From: Croceibacterium atlanticum
GTDB taxonomy: Bacteria; Pseudomonadota; Alphaproteobacteria; Sphingomonadales; Sphingomonadaceae
NCBI RefSeq assembly: GCF_001008165.2
Contig: NZ_CP011452.2
Span: 1,178,001 to 1,242,000 of the forward strand
Direction: 5' to 3'
Length of the DNA: 64,000 nt
Part shown: piece by piece, positions 18,023-26,014 of the stretch
Layout of the letters: each line of letters starts with the position of its first letter
Position numbering within the stretch: the first letter of the stretch is position 1
Notes under the pieces: generated by a model
The model's input: only the letters and a program-made list of their open reading frames with translations
Databases searched by the model: none
What the model was told of the DNA's origin: nothing
Program-made: the position numbers and the translations under genes

Positions 18023-20146
18023 ATGGGGCTGGCACGGACAGCCCGGCTGGCACTTGCCGCCGGGATGGTCGCGATATTGGCGGGCTGCGGGAATACCGCG
18101 CGGCAACCGGGCGACATTACTGAAGAGCGCCTGCTCTCGGCCGAAAACGATCCCGACAACTGGCTTGGTCACGGGCGCACTTATGCGGAACAGCGTTTCA
18201 GCCCGCTGTCCGACATAAATGACGGCAATATCAGCCAACTGAGCCTTGCCTGGGCTGTCGAGCTGGACACCAATCGCGGGCAGGAAGCCACGCCCATCGT
18301 GGTCGACGGGATCATGTATGTCTCAATCGCATGGTCGAAGGTCATGGCCGTGGATGCGGCGAGCGGCGAAGTGCTGTGGACCCACAATCCCAATGTGGAT
18401 GGCAGAAAAGCCGCCCACGCCTGCTGCGACGTGGTCAATCGCGGCGTGGCGGTCTGGGAAGGCAAGGTATTTATCGGAACTATCGATGGCAGGCTGATCG
18501 CTCTCGACGCGGCAACCGGCAATGTGATCTGGGACGTGGTCACGGTCGATCAGGACAAGCCCTATACCATTACCGGCGCCCCGCGCGTGGTTCGCGGCAA
18601 GGTATATATCGGCAATAGCGGCGCGGAACTGGGCGTGCGCGGATATATCAGCGCCTATGACGCCAATTCCGGCGAACTGGCCTGGCGGTTCTACACGGTT
18701 CCGGGCAACCCGGCGGACGGGCCGGACGGCGCCGCATCGGATGCAGCATTCGCAGAATTCGCGGGCAAGAGCTGGAACGGCAAATATTGGGAAATGGGCG
18801 GTGGCGGCACCGTCTGGGATTCCATCGTCTACGATCCGGAATTCGATCAATTGCTGGTCGGCGTCGGCAATGGCGCCCCCTGGAACCACCGCGCCCGTTC
18901 CGCCGGCAAGGGGGACAATCTGTTCCTGTCCTCCATCCTCGCGCTGGATCCGGATACAGGCGCGTATAAATGGCATTACCAGGTCAACCCGGCGGAAAGC
19001 TGGGATTTCACCGCCACCCAGCAGATCACGCTGGCCGATCTGGAGATTGGGGGCGAAACCCGAAAAGTGCTGATGCAGGCGCCGAAGAACGGGTTTTTCT
19101 ACGTCATCGATCGCAGCAATGGGAAGCTGATCAGCGCCGAACCCTATGCCCCGCAAAACTGGGCAGAGCGGATCGATCTGGCCACCGGGCGGCCGGTCGA
19201 AAAACCCGGCATCCGTTATGAGGACGAACCCTTCGTCATCTACCCTTCCGGCATAGGCGCCCATGCCTGGCATCCGATGAGCTATTCGCCGGATACGGGG
19301 CTAGTCTATATCCCCGCCATGCAGGTGCCGCTCTCGCTGGCGGACGATACGGATTACGAACGCCATATCGGCCGCTGGAACACCGGCGTCAGTTTCCTGG
19401 CCCCGCCCGAAGGCGCAGTACCCGGCACCACCCCGCTGGAACGCCGCGCCGCACTGGCTACCATGAACAAGGGCATGCTCGTCGCCTGGGATCCGGTGAA
19501 GCAGGAAAAACGCTGGCAGATCGACATGCCCTGGCCATGGAATGGCGGCACGCTGGCGACGGCGGGCAATTTGCTGTTCCAGGGCGATCCCTATGGCGTG
19601 TTCCGCGCCCGTGCCGCCGATACGGGCGAGGAATTGTGGAGCTTCGATTCCCAGCGCGGAATCATGGCCGGGCCGGTCAGCTTCCGCGCCAATGGGGAAC
19701 AATATATCGCCGTTCTGGCTGGCTATGGCGGGTCCATGGGCATGGCCACCGATACCCAATGGATGCGGCGCCCCCCGCCCAATGGCGTGCTGCTGGCCTT
19801 CAAGATCGGCGGTACAGGCAAGCTGGCCAGACTGCCCCCGGTGGAACCACGCCCCTTCGTTGCCAGCGACGAAAGCTTCACGCCGGCCCAGATTGCCGAG
19901 GGGGCACAGCAATTCGTGACCTTCTGCACGATCTGCCACAACGGCCCGGTCAATCCCGATCTGCTGCGTTCCCCCATCGCCGCGCGCGCGGATTCGTGGA
20001 AGGCCGTGGTGCAGGATGGCGCGCTGGCGGATAATGGCATGATCAGCTTTTCCCCCTGGCTCTCGCCCGATCAGATCGAGGCAGTGCGCGCTTATGTCCT
20101 CACCGAAGCGAAACGGCAGGCAGAGGCCAACGGACAGGAAAATTAG
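18023..20146 (+). CDS. PQQ-dependent quinohemoprotein dehydrogenase with C-terminal cytochrome c (lipoprotein)
   Basis: A 707-aa exported enzyme. The signal ends L-A-G-C (lipobox, Cys about 22). An eight-bladed PQQ propeller follows, with the vicinal disulfide A-C-C-D-V-V-N-R-G at 134-135 and W-x-W repeats such as G-E-V-L-W-T and G-N-V-I-W-D. The active-site strand is A-E-S-W-D-F-T-A-T-Q, where the position two after the catalytic Asp is Thr, the calcium-type residue. A C-terminal domain carries C-T-I-C-H at 635-639. This is the type II quinohemoprotein alcohol dehydrogenase layout. It starts at ATG 18023 after GGGAGAGGAACG. Substrate unknown. Confidence 0.88.
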   Translation: MGLARTARLALAAGMVAILAGCGNTARQPGDITEERLLSAENDPDNWLGHGRTYAEQRFSPLSDINDGNISQLSLAWAVELDTNRGQEATPIVVDGIMYVSIAWSKVMAVDAASGEVLWTHNPNVDGRKAAHACCDVVNRGVAVWEGKVFIGTIDGRLIALDAATGNVIWDVVTVDQDKPYTITGAPRVVRGKVYIGNSGAELGVRGYISAYDANSGELAWRFYTVPGNPADGPDGAASDAAFAEFAGKSWNGKYWEMGGGGTVWDSIVYDPEFDQLLVGVGNGAPWNHRARSAGKGDNLFLSSILALDPDTGAYKWHYQVNPAESWDFTATQQITLADLEIGGETRKVLMQAPKNGFFYVIDRSNGKLISAEPYAPQNWAERIDLATGRPVEKPGIRYEDEPFVIYPSGIGAHAWHPMSYSPDTGLVYIPAMQVPLSLADDTDYERHIGRWNTGVSFLAPPEGAVPGTTPLERRAALATMNKGMLVAWDPVKQEKRWQIDMPWPWNGGTLATAGNLLFQGDPYGVFRARAADTGEELWSFDSQRGIMAGPVSFRANGEQYIAVLAGYGGSMGMATDTQWMRRPPPNGVLLAFKIGGTGKLARLPPVEPRPFVASDESFTPAQIAEGAQQFVTFCTICHNGPVNPDLLRSPIAARADSWKAVVQDGALADNGMISFSPWLSPDQIEAVRAYVLTEAKRQAEANGQEN

Positions 20147-20266
20147 TTCATAATGCAATTATCTTGAAATGAACTAATTGCGAAGCGGATTATGCTCCGC
20201 TAGACCCTTCCGCAAATGGCGGGGCGTCCCGCCGTGACCAGAACCGATTTCGGAGGGGATTAAGAT

Positions 20267-22213
20267 ATGCGGATCCTGTTGGCCGTGATGGCCGGCGCAA
20301 GCCTGCTTTCGTCAACCGCGCTGGCGCAGGCCGATGCGGATGTGGCGCCGGAAAACTGGCCGCGCTGGGCCCGCGATCTTGGCGGCACGCGCTATTCCCC
20401 GCTGACGGACATCAACAAGGCGAATGTGGGCGATCTGAAGGAGGCGTGGTCCTTCCGCCTTCGGCCGACGGGCGGCGCCGCCCTGCTGAGCGGAACGGTG
20501 CCAATCGTGATCGACGGGATCATGTATCTGCCGCTGGGCAATGCAGTCGTCTCGCTCGACGCATCGACCGGCCAGGAATTGTGGCGCCACGATGTGACGG
20601 GCGGCCTGGTCCGCCGCGGGGTCAGCTACTGGCCGGGCGACGGCACGCTGGAACCGCGCATTTTCTATTCCACCGGCACTGGCCTTGCCGCTCTGCGCGC
20701 CGCAACGGGCGAGGTGGATACGGATTTCGGGCAGGACGGCTCTATCACCTTCGAGGGAACGCCCTATTCCTATCCGCCTTCCATCTACAAGAACGTGATG
20801 GTGATCGGCGCGAACACGGCCGAAATGCCCTATGGCGAATCCGGCAATAGCCGCGCCTTCGATGCGCGAACGGGCGAGAAATTGTGGGAATTCAACACGG
20901 TCCCACAGCCGGGCGAAGTCGGCCATGAAACCTGGCTGAACGAAGGGTGGAAGGGCCGGTCCGGCACCAATATGTGGATCTGGTACACCACGGCCGATCC
21001 TGAAACCGATACGATCTACATGACCATCGGCAGCCCCAGCCCGAATTATTATGGCGGGGACCGGCCAGGCAATAATCTGTTCGGCAATTCCATCGTTGCC
21101 GTGGATGCGCAGACCGGGAAGTATAAATGGCACTTCCAGACCATCCATCACGATCTTTGGGACTGGGATCTGCCCGCCCCGCCCGTTCTGTTCGACGTGG
21201 TGGTGGACGGCAAGACCATCCCCGCCCTGGCAGAAACCGGCAAGCCGGGCCTGATGTATATCCTCAATCGCGAAACGGGGGAGCCGATCCACGGCGTCAA
21301 CGAACATTTCGCGGCCAAGGGTGACGTTCCGGGCGAATGGTATCCGGGCACCCAGCCCATTCCGGTCAAGCCGGAGCCGCTGTCACGCATGTGGTGGGAC
21401 CCGAGCGATGTGGTCACGCCCGAAGACACCACGCCCGAACATGCCGCCGCCTGCCGCAAGCTGCTGGATTCCTATGGCGGGACATTCTTCAATTCCGGGC
21501 CGTTCACGCCTTTCTTCCTGCACGAACCGGGCGATCCGCCCCGCGCCTCTATCAACCTGCCGCATAATGGCGGTTCCAACTGGGGCGGCAGCGCCGCCGA
21601 TCCGACGCGGGGCGTGGTCTTCGTGAATACGAGCGAAAGCGGCAGTATCGGCTGGATCGAGAAACGCGATCCCGAAGGCGATTACGGACGCGGCACGGCG
21701 GATTCCGACCAGATCTACGATCGCGGCAGCCTGCAGGGTCCAGGCGCTTATTCCTCCTTCTCCGCATCTTATGAAACGGACGATGGGCAGCGGGTCAACC
21801 TGCCCTGCATCCGCCCGCCATGGGGCCGGCTCCTGGCGGTGGACGGCAATAGCGGCGAAATCCTGTGGGCCAGCAAACTGGGCACGACCGAAGCCCTGCC
21901 GGAAGGCAAGCAGGATACCGGGTCCAACAATACGTTCGGCGGGCCGATCGTGACAGCGGGCGGGCTGGTTTTCATTGGCGCCACCAGCGACCGTTATTTC
22001 CGCGCCTTCGATGCGGAAACCGGCGCAGTGCTGTGGAGCCAGCAGCTGCAATATGCCCCGCTGACCGTGCCCGTGTCCTATCGCGGAAAGGACGGAAAAC
22101 AGTATATTGCCGTCGTCGCATCCGGTTCCAGCTTTGGCGGGCCGGCCCCGCGCGGGCCGGATGGCAGGCCGCTGAACCAGGAAGCCCTGATCGCCTTCGC
22201 GCTGCCTGAATAA
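20267..22213 (+). CDS. Secreted PQQ-dependent dehydrogenase, glucose-dehydrogenase-like propeller, no heme
   Basis: A 648-aa protein with a Sec signal ending A-L-A-Q-A. The propeller begins W-A-R-D-L-G-G-T-R-Y-S-P-L-T-D-I-N. It has the H-H-D-L-W-D-W-D-L-P-A-P-P active-site strand seen in glucose-dehydrogenase-type quinoproteins. There is no CxxCH and no membrane domain, unlike membrane glucose dehydrogenase, so electrons must go to a separate carrier. A GGAGGGG site precedes ATG 20267. It is 120 bp behind the previous quinoprotein and 36 bp ahead of the VOC lipoprotein, probably one operon. Confidence 0.87.
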   Translation: MRILLAVMAGASLLSSTALAQADADVAPENWPRWARDLGGTRYSPLTDINKANVGDLKEAWSFRLRPTGGAALLSGTVPIVIDGIMYLPLGNAVVSLDASTGQELWRHDVTGGLVRRGVSYWPGDGTLEPRIFYSTGTGLAALRAATGEVDTDFGQDGSITFEGTPYSYPPSIYKNVMVIGANTAEMPYGESGNSRAFDARTGEKLWEFNTVPQPGEVGHETWLNEGWKGRSGTNMWIWYTTADPETDTIYMTIGSPSPNYYGGDRPGNNLFGNSIVAVDAQTGKYKWHFQTIHHDLWDWDLPAPPVLFDVVVDGKTIPALAETGKPGLMYILNRETGEPIHGVNEHFAAKGDVPGEWYPGTQPIPVKPEPLSRMWWDPSDVVTPEDTTPEHAAACRKLLDSYGGTFFNSGPFTPFFLHEPGDPPRASINLPHNGGSNWGGSAADPTRGVVFVNTSESGSIGWIEKRDPEGDYGRGTADSDQIYDRGSLQGPGAYSSFSASYETDDGQRVNLPCIRPPWGRLLAVDGNSGEILWASKLGTTEALPEGKQDTGSNNTFGGPIVTAGGLVFIGATSDRYFRAFDAETGAVLWSQQLQYAPLTVPVSYRGKDGKQYIAVVASGSSFGGPAPRGPDGRPLNQEALIAFALPE

Positions 22214-22249
22214 AACGAGCCCCCAGGGTCGCATATGGGAGAGATTTCG

Positions 22250-23248
22250 ATGAAGAGAATTTCCGGCATCGCGCTGGGTTGCAGCGCTATTTTCATGGCA
22301 GCCTGCGCTTCGGCGCAGGATAGCCAGACCGCCCGCACACCCGAAGGTGCGATCATGCAGGTGGATAGCAATCTGCCCTACAAACCCGGCGAGCTGACCG
22401 AAGAACAGCTGAACAGTTCCACCCGCGATCTGTTCACCATGGACGGGATGAATGCCTTCCGCCGTTTCCCGCGGGACAAGACGGAAGAGATGGTTGATTT
22501 CTACACCGGGGCACTGGCGTTGAAATCGCTCAATCCGATCCAGCTCACCTCGCGCCAGCAAATGTTGCTGACCGGGGTTGGCAGTATGCAGATCAAGCTT
22601 TCCGCCGGGCAGCTGGGCGATCGGAAATACGATCTTTCCGGCGGCGTGAAAGGTGGCACGGGGATCCGGTTCTTCACCCTCACCTATCCCAGCGCAGAGC
22701 TGGTGCAATCGCGCTTTGCAGAAGTAGGCCTGCCAGTACCGCAATTCACCGCGCGGCCGGATGGCACCAGGGCTGCACTGGTCAAGGATCCGGGCGATTT
22801 CCCGATCGAAATCGTGATCCGCGAAGGGGCGAAGGATGGATCGAATGACGGTGTCGGCGTGGGCATCGGCGTGTCCGACCTGGCCGAAAGCCGCGCCTTC
22901 TACCGCGAATTCGTTGGCCTGGACGAGTTGGAGCCGGTGCGGGATGACCTGCTGGGGATCACCAGATACCCCTATCGCCATGGCGAAACGACACTTTATC
23001 TTTACGAGCCGACGGGTTCCGCCGTGGATAATGGCAATGCCGGTATCCAGTATGTGGTGAGCGATGCGCCAATGGTGGATGCCAAGGCCAAAACGCGGAA
23101 CATTGCGGTGGAAACGCCGCTCAACAAGCTAAGCGGTTTTGAACTGACGACGGTCTGGCTCAACGATCCTGACGGGGTAACCAATTACTTCGCCCAGGTC
23201 GGCCCCAACAGCCGCACGGCGCAGCAACAGGCCGCTGCGGAAAAGTGA
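22250..23248 (+). CDS. VOC (glyoxalase/dioxygenase fold) lipoprotein
   Basis: A 332-aa exported protein. ATG 22250 follows GGGAGAG; the upstream ATG 22235 lacks such a site. The signal ends F-M-A-A-C, a lipobox. Two vicinal-oxygen-chelate modules are visible: one around M-V-D-F-Y-T-G-A-L-A-L-K-S-L, and one at V-G-I-G-V-S-D-L-A-E-S-R-A-F-Y-R-E-F-V-G-L. Most VOC proteins are cytoplasmic, so an exported lipid-anchored one is unusual. It sits at the end of the first quinoprotein operon, followed by a strong terminator. Catalytic activity is not predictable. Confidence 0.78.
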   Translation: MKRISGIALGCSAIFMAACASAQDSQTARTPEGAIMQVDSNLPYKPGELTEEQLNSSTRDLFTMDGMNAFRRFPRDKTEEMVDFYTGALALKSLNPIQLTSRQQMLLTGVGSMQIKLSAGQLGDRKYDLSGGVKGGTGIRFFTLTYPSAELVQSRFAEVGLPVPQFTARPDGTRAALVKDPGDFPIEIVIREGAKDGSNDGVGVGIGVSDLAESRAFYREFVGLDELEPVRDDLLGITRYPYRHGETTLYLYEPTGSAVDNGNAGIQYVVSDAPMVDAKAKTRNIAVETPLNKLSGFELTTVWLNDPDGVTNYFAQVGPNSRTAQQQAAAEK

Positions 23249-23273
23249 ACCGCCTGCGCGGATTATGAGCATG

Positions 23274-23301
23274 AAAAAAGGGGGCCGGCTGGCCCCCTTT
23301 T
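23274..23301. terminator. Bidirectional rho-independent terminator
   Basis: A-run, GGGGGCC-GGCT-GGCCCCC stem-loop, T-run. It serves both the VOC gene (plus strand) and the convergent cytochrome c gene (minus strand). Confidence 0.9.
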
Positions 23302-23325
23302 GATATCTTCAACCCGGCGAAAGGC

Positions 23326-23700
23326 TTATTTCTTCGCCTGGACGATATATTTCGACAGCAGATCGATTTCCTCATCAGTCAGCTGCCCGCCAAAGCCGGG
23401 CATGGCACCCTGGCCATTGGTGATCCGGCCGACGACGAAATCATGGGTCAGCCCGTCATTCCCGTCAAAAGCCGGGCCAATATGCCCCACGCCGCCCGCA
23501 TCGGACAGTGAATGGCACTGGCCGCAGGACCAGTCGGTAAAGATCTGGCGCGCCTGTTCAGCCTGTTCTTCAGAAAGCTTCGCGGTCGGATCTTCGGCGC
23601 TGGCGAATGCGCTGGTTGCCGGGATCGCCATTACGGCCAGCCCGATAGCGGCCAGTCCGGCCTTGCTCAATTTGCCTGCATTAAACGCCATTCGATCCAT
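23326..23700 (-). CDS. Periplasmic class I cytochrome c
   Basis: A 124-aa monoheme cytochrome with signal peptide ending A-F-A-S-A, heme site C-G-Q-C-H at 59-63 and probable axial methionine in G-A-M-P-G-F-G-G. The C-terminal helix is D-E-E-I-D-L-L-S-K-Y-I. The start is ATG 23700 with GGAAAGGGAAG upstream; the open frame extends 26 residues further but without a signal. It is a plausible soluble electron acceptor for the neighbouring heme-less quinoproteins. It converges on the VOC gene. Confidence 0.88.
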   Translation of the reverse strand: MDRMAFNAGKLSKAGLAAIGLAVMAIPATSAFASAEDPTAKLSEEQAEQARQIFTDWSCGQCHSLSDAGGVGHIGPAFDGNDGLTHDFVVGRITNGQGAMPGFGGQLTDEEIDLLSKYIVQAKK

Positions 23701-23926
23701 TTCGGCTTCCCTTTCCACCCAGTTTTGTCTGGCCCCGATATGTCGAGCCCTAGTCAACGAACGGTATAGGCAAGTCAAGCTTTACCGCAGATTTACCGGG
23801 GGCGTTTTGTCAGGACATTGTCAATTTCATTTGGTGCAATGCGCATGAACCCGGCACAATCGCAAGCAAGCGGATGACGAATCGCAGGACTTTCGATAGG
23901 ACTGCCGAAAACAAGAGGTGATGAGG

Positions 23927-24430
23927 ATGGTAAAACGGATACTCGCTGCGGCCTGCATTCCGGCCCTGCTGGCTGGCTGCGGCGGAACGGCTGACCAGGA
24001 AGATGCGGCTGGAGAAACCTATGTCCAGGCGCACACGATCCAGCAATTGATGGCCAATGTGGTCCAGCCGACGGCGGAAAACTATTGGAATTCCGTCCAG
24101 TATATCAGCGACGAAGACGGCAATCACGAGATCGAGCCTGAAACCGACGAGGATTGGCAGCGGACCCGCGCCGCCGGTGCGACGATTGCGGAACTGGGCA
24201 ATCTGCTGATGACGCCAGCCTATTCCGAAGGACGCGGCGAAGACTGGACCCAGTTCTCGCAATCGCTGGTGGAAGTCGGCCTGCGCGCGGAAGAAGCCGC
24301 CGTGAACAAGGATGTCGATGCCGTGTTTGAAGTGGGCGGCACGGTTTACAGCGTGTGCAGCGCCTGCCACCAGGTCTACCCCCCTGAAAACATGCCGGAA
24401 GATGCCCCGACAGGGGAGCCGCCGGCGTAA
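23927..24430 (+). CDS. Cytochrome c'-like lipoprotein (C-terminal CxxCH)
   Basis: A 167-aa exported protein. ATG 23927 is chosen because AGAGG lies eight bases upstream (GTG 23918 and ATG 23921 are in frame). The signal ends L-L-A-G-C with Cys 18 as lipid anchor. A helical body follows, and a single C-S-A-C-H heme motif sits near the C-terminus at 144-148, the class II (cytochrome c') arrangement. The tail is proline- and acid-rich. It heads a set with hupE and the anchor protein, six bases before the next start. Heme binding is inferred from the motif. Confidence 0.78.
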   Translation: MVKRILAAACIPALLAGCGGTADQEDAAGETYVQAHTIQQLMANVVQPTAENYWNSVQYISDEDGNHEIEPETDEDWQRTRAAGATIAELGNLLMTPAYSEGRGEDWTQFSQSLVEVGLRAEEAAVNKDVDAVFEVGGTVYSVCSACHQVYPPENMPEDAPTGEPPA

Positions 24431-24436
24431 GCGCGG

Positions 24437-25141
24437 ATGGAAAGGCCGAACCGCAAATCCCTGTATCCGGCCCTTTGTCTGGCGTTCGGATTGCTGCTGC
24501 TGATCCCGGCAACGCAGGCATTTGCGCATGATCTGTCCGAAGCGAACCGCGCCTATGTGCAGGGGATAGAAGGCCCTGCGCCGATCCCGTTCCTGTATCT
24601 CGGGGCCAAGCACATGGTCACCGGGATTGACCATATCCTGTTCCTGATCGGCGTGGTCTTCTACCTGTTCCGGCTGCGGGACGTGGTAATCTATGTCTCC
24701 ATGTTCACCATCGGCCATTCGCTGACCCTGCTGGGCGGCGTGCTGGGCGGGGTCGGGCTGAACGCTTCCGTGGTCGATGCAATCATCGGCATTTCCGTGA
24801 TTTACAAGGCGGTGGAGAATCTGGGCGGCTTCGCAAAAATTGGCCTGGCCATAAACACCAGGCTGGCGGTGCTGATCTTCGGCCTGTTCCACGGAATGGG
24901 CCTGGCAACGAAACTGATGGACCTTTCCGTTTCACCGGACGGCCTGCTGACCAACCTGATTTCCTTCAATATCGGGGTCGAAATCGGGCAGGTCATCGTC
25001 CTCACCGCCGTAGTCATTCTGCTCAATCTCTGGCGCGAAACCGCCAGCTTCAAATCCGGCGCACGCCTTGCCAATTACGCCCTTCTGGCGGGCGGCATTG
25101 CCTTGACCCTTTTTCATATTAACGGATATTTTTCCTCATGA
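24437..25141 (+). CDS. HupE/UreJ family membrane protein
   Basis: A 234-aa polytopic membrane protein of the HupE/UreJ group, often linked to metal (nickel/cobalt) handling. After a hydrophobic signal-like segment ending A-F-A-H-D, histidine-bearing helices include T-G-I-D-H-I-L-F-L-I, F-T-I-G-H-S-L-T-L and F-G-L-F-H-G-M-G-L-A, the conserved family positions. It overlaps the following anchor protein by four bases. No hydrogenase or urease genes are nearby, so its cargo here is unknown. Confidence 0.85.
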   Translation: MERPNRKSLYPALCLAFGLLLLIPATQAFAHDLSEANRAYVQGIEGPAPIPFLYLGAKHMVTGIDHILFLIGVVFYLFRLRDVVIYVSMFTIGHSLTLLGGVLGGVGLNASVVDAIIGISVIYKAVENLGGFAKIGLAINTRLAVLIFGLFHGMGLATKLMDLSVSPDGLLTNLISFNIGVEIGQVIVLTAVVILLNLWRETASFKSGARLANYALLAGGIALTLFHINGYFSS

Positions 25142-25854
25142 ACGAAACCAGCAAGCCTGCATCGCGCAAGAAAGTGATCTTCGGCTCCATCGCCGCCGCA
25201 GCCATTGTCGGCGTGGTCGTGGTGGGATTTGTCCTGCCCGCCGAATTTGGCGTGGACCCGACCGGGATCGGAAAGGCGACCGGGCTTGTCGGCATGTCCG
25301 AAGAAGAAGGCATGTCGCTGGAATTGCAGCGCGGCATGGCGCGCGAAGGCGTGCTGCTGGATGCGGATGCAACACCGGGGCCGCAGGGGTTATCGGCGCA
25401 ATTCAGCCAGATGCTCGCCGCACACGATATTGCCGCGCCCCCGGCCGAAGATACGAAGTCGGACCGTTTTACTTTCGAGCTACTGCCTTACGAAGGGATA
25501 GAGCTGAAATATGAACTGGCTGAAGGCGCCCCGCTGCTTTTCGCCTGGGAGGCCACCGGTCCGCTGAATTACGACATGCACGGCCACCCCTATGAAGGCG
25601 GGGAAGAGCTGACCGAAAGTTATTCGATTACCGATTCCCCGTCGCAAAGCGGGATCTATGTCGCGCCCTTCACCGGCATTCACGGCTGGTACTGGCAGAA
25701 CCGCACGCTGGACAATGTCACGCTCACCCTGGATGCGACCGGGGCGATCAGCGCCTCCTACACATTCGACCAGGCAGGCCAGCACGATCGCGCAATTTCG
25801 CCGATCGAGCCCGGTGACGCAGGCGATTCCGAAACTGCGGAGCAAGCGATCTGA
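25138..25854 (+). CDS. Transmembrane anchor protein, HupE-associated, function unknown
   Basis: A 238-aa protein with one N-terminal membrane helix (F-G-S-I-A-A-A-A-I-V-G-V-V-V-V-G-F-V, residues about 15-32) and a large periplasmic domain. The domain contains P-Y-E-G-I-E-L-K-Y-E, Y-D-M-H-G-H-P and F-T-G-I-H-G-W-Y-W-Q-N-R. This resembles conserved proteins annotated as transmembrane anchor proteins that follow HupE-like genes (recalled, not searched). The histidine- and tryptophan-rich segment could bind a metal or sense bending of the bilayer; this is speculation. Confidence 0.72.
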   Translation: MNETSKPASRKKVIFGSIAAAAIVGVVVVGFVLPAEFGVDPTGIGKATGLVGMSEEEGMSLELQRGMAREGVLLDADATPGPQGLSAQFSQMLAAHDIAAPPAEDTKSDRFTFELLPYEGIELKYELAEGAPLLFAWEATGPLNYDMHGHPYEGGEELTESYSITDSPSQSGIYVAPFTGIHGWYWQNRTLDNVTLTLDATGAISASYTFDQAGQHDRAISPIEPGDAGDSETAEQAI

Positions 25855-26014
25855 GCGGCAGCGCCCCGCGCCGACCGCGTCCCGTTGCGGGATTGATTCC
25901 GGATTTTGTCAAACTCGGTCGCTTTCGCCCCTTGTTGTCACGGTAATTTCTCGGCTAGGCTGAATCGCCGGCCAGCACTGGGATCGGCCGGCCAAGACAA
26001 GCTGGGAGTTGGGA

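Noticed and set aside
21383-22981. 532-codon minus-strand frame across a quinoprotein and the VOC gene
   Set aside because: Spans two well-supported sense genes and has shadow-like composition.
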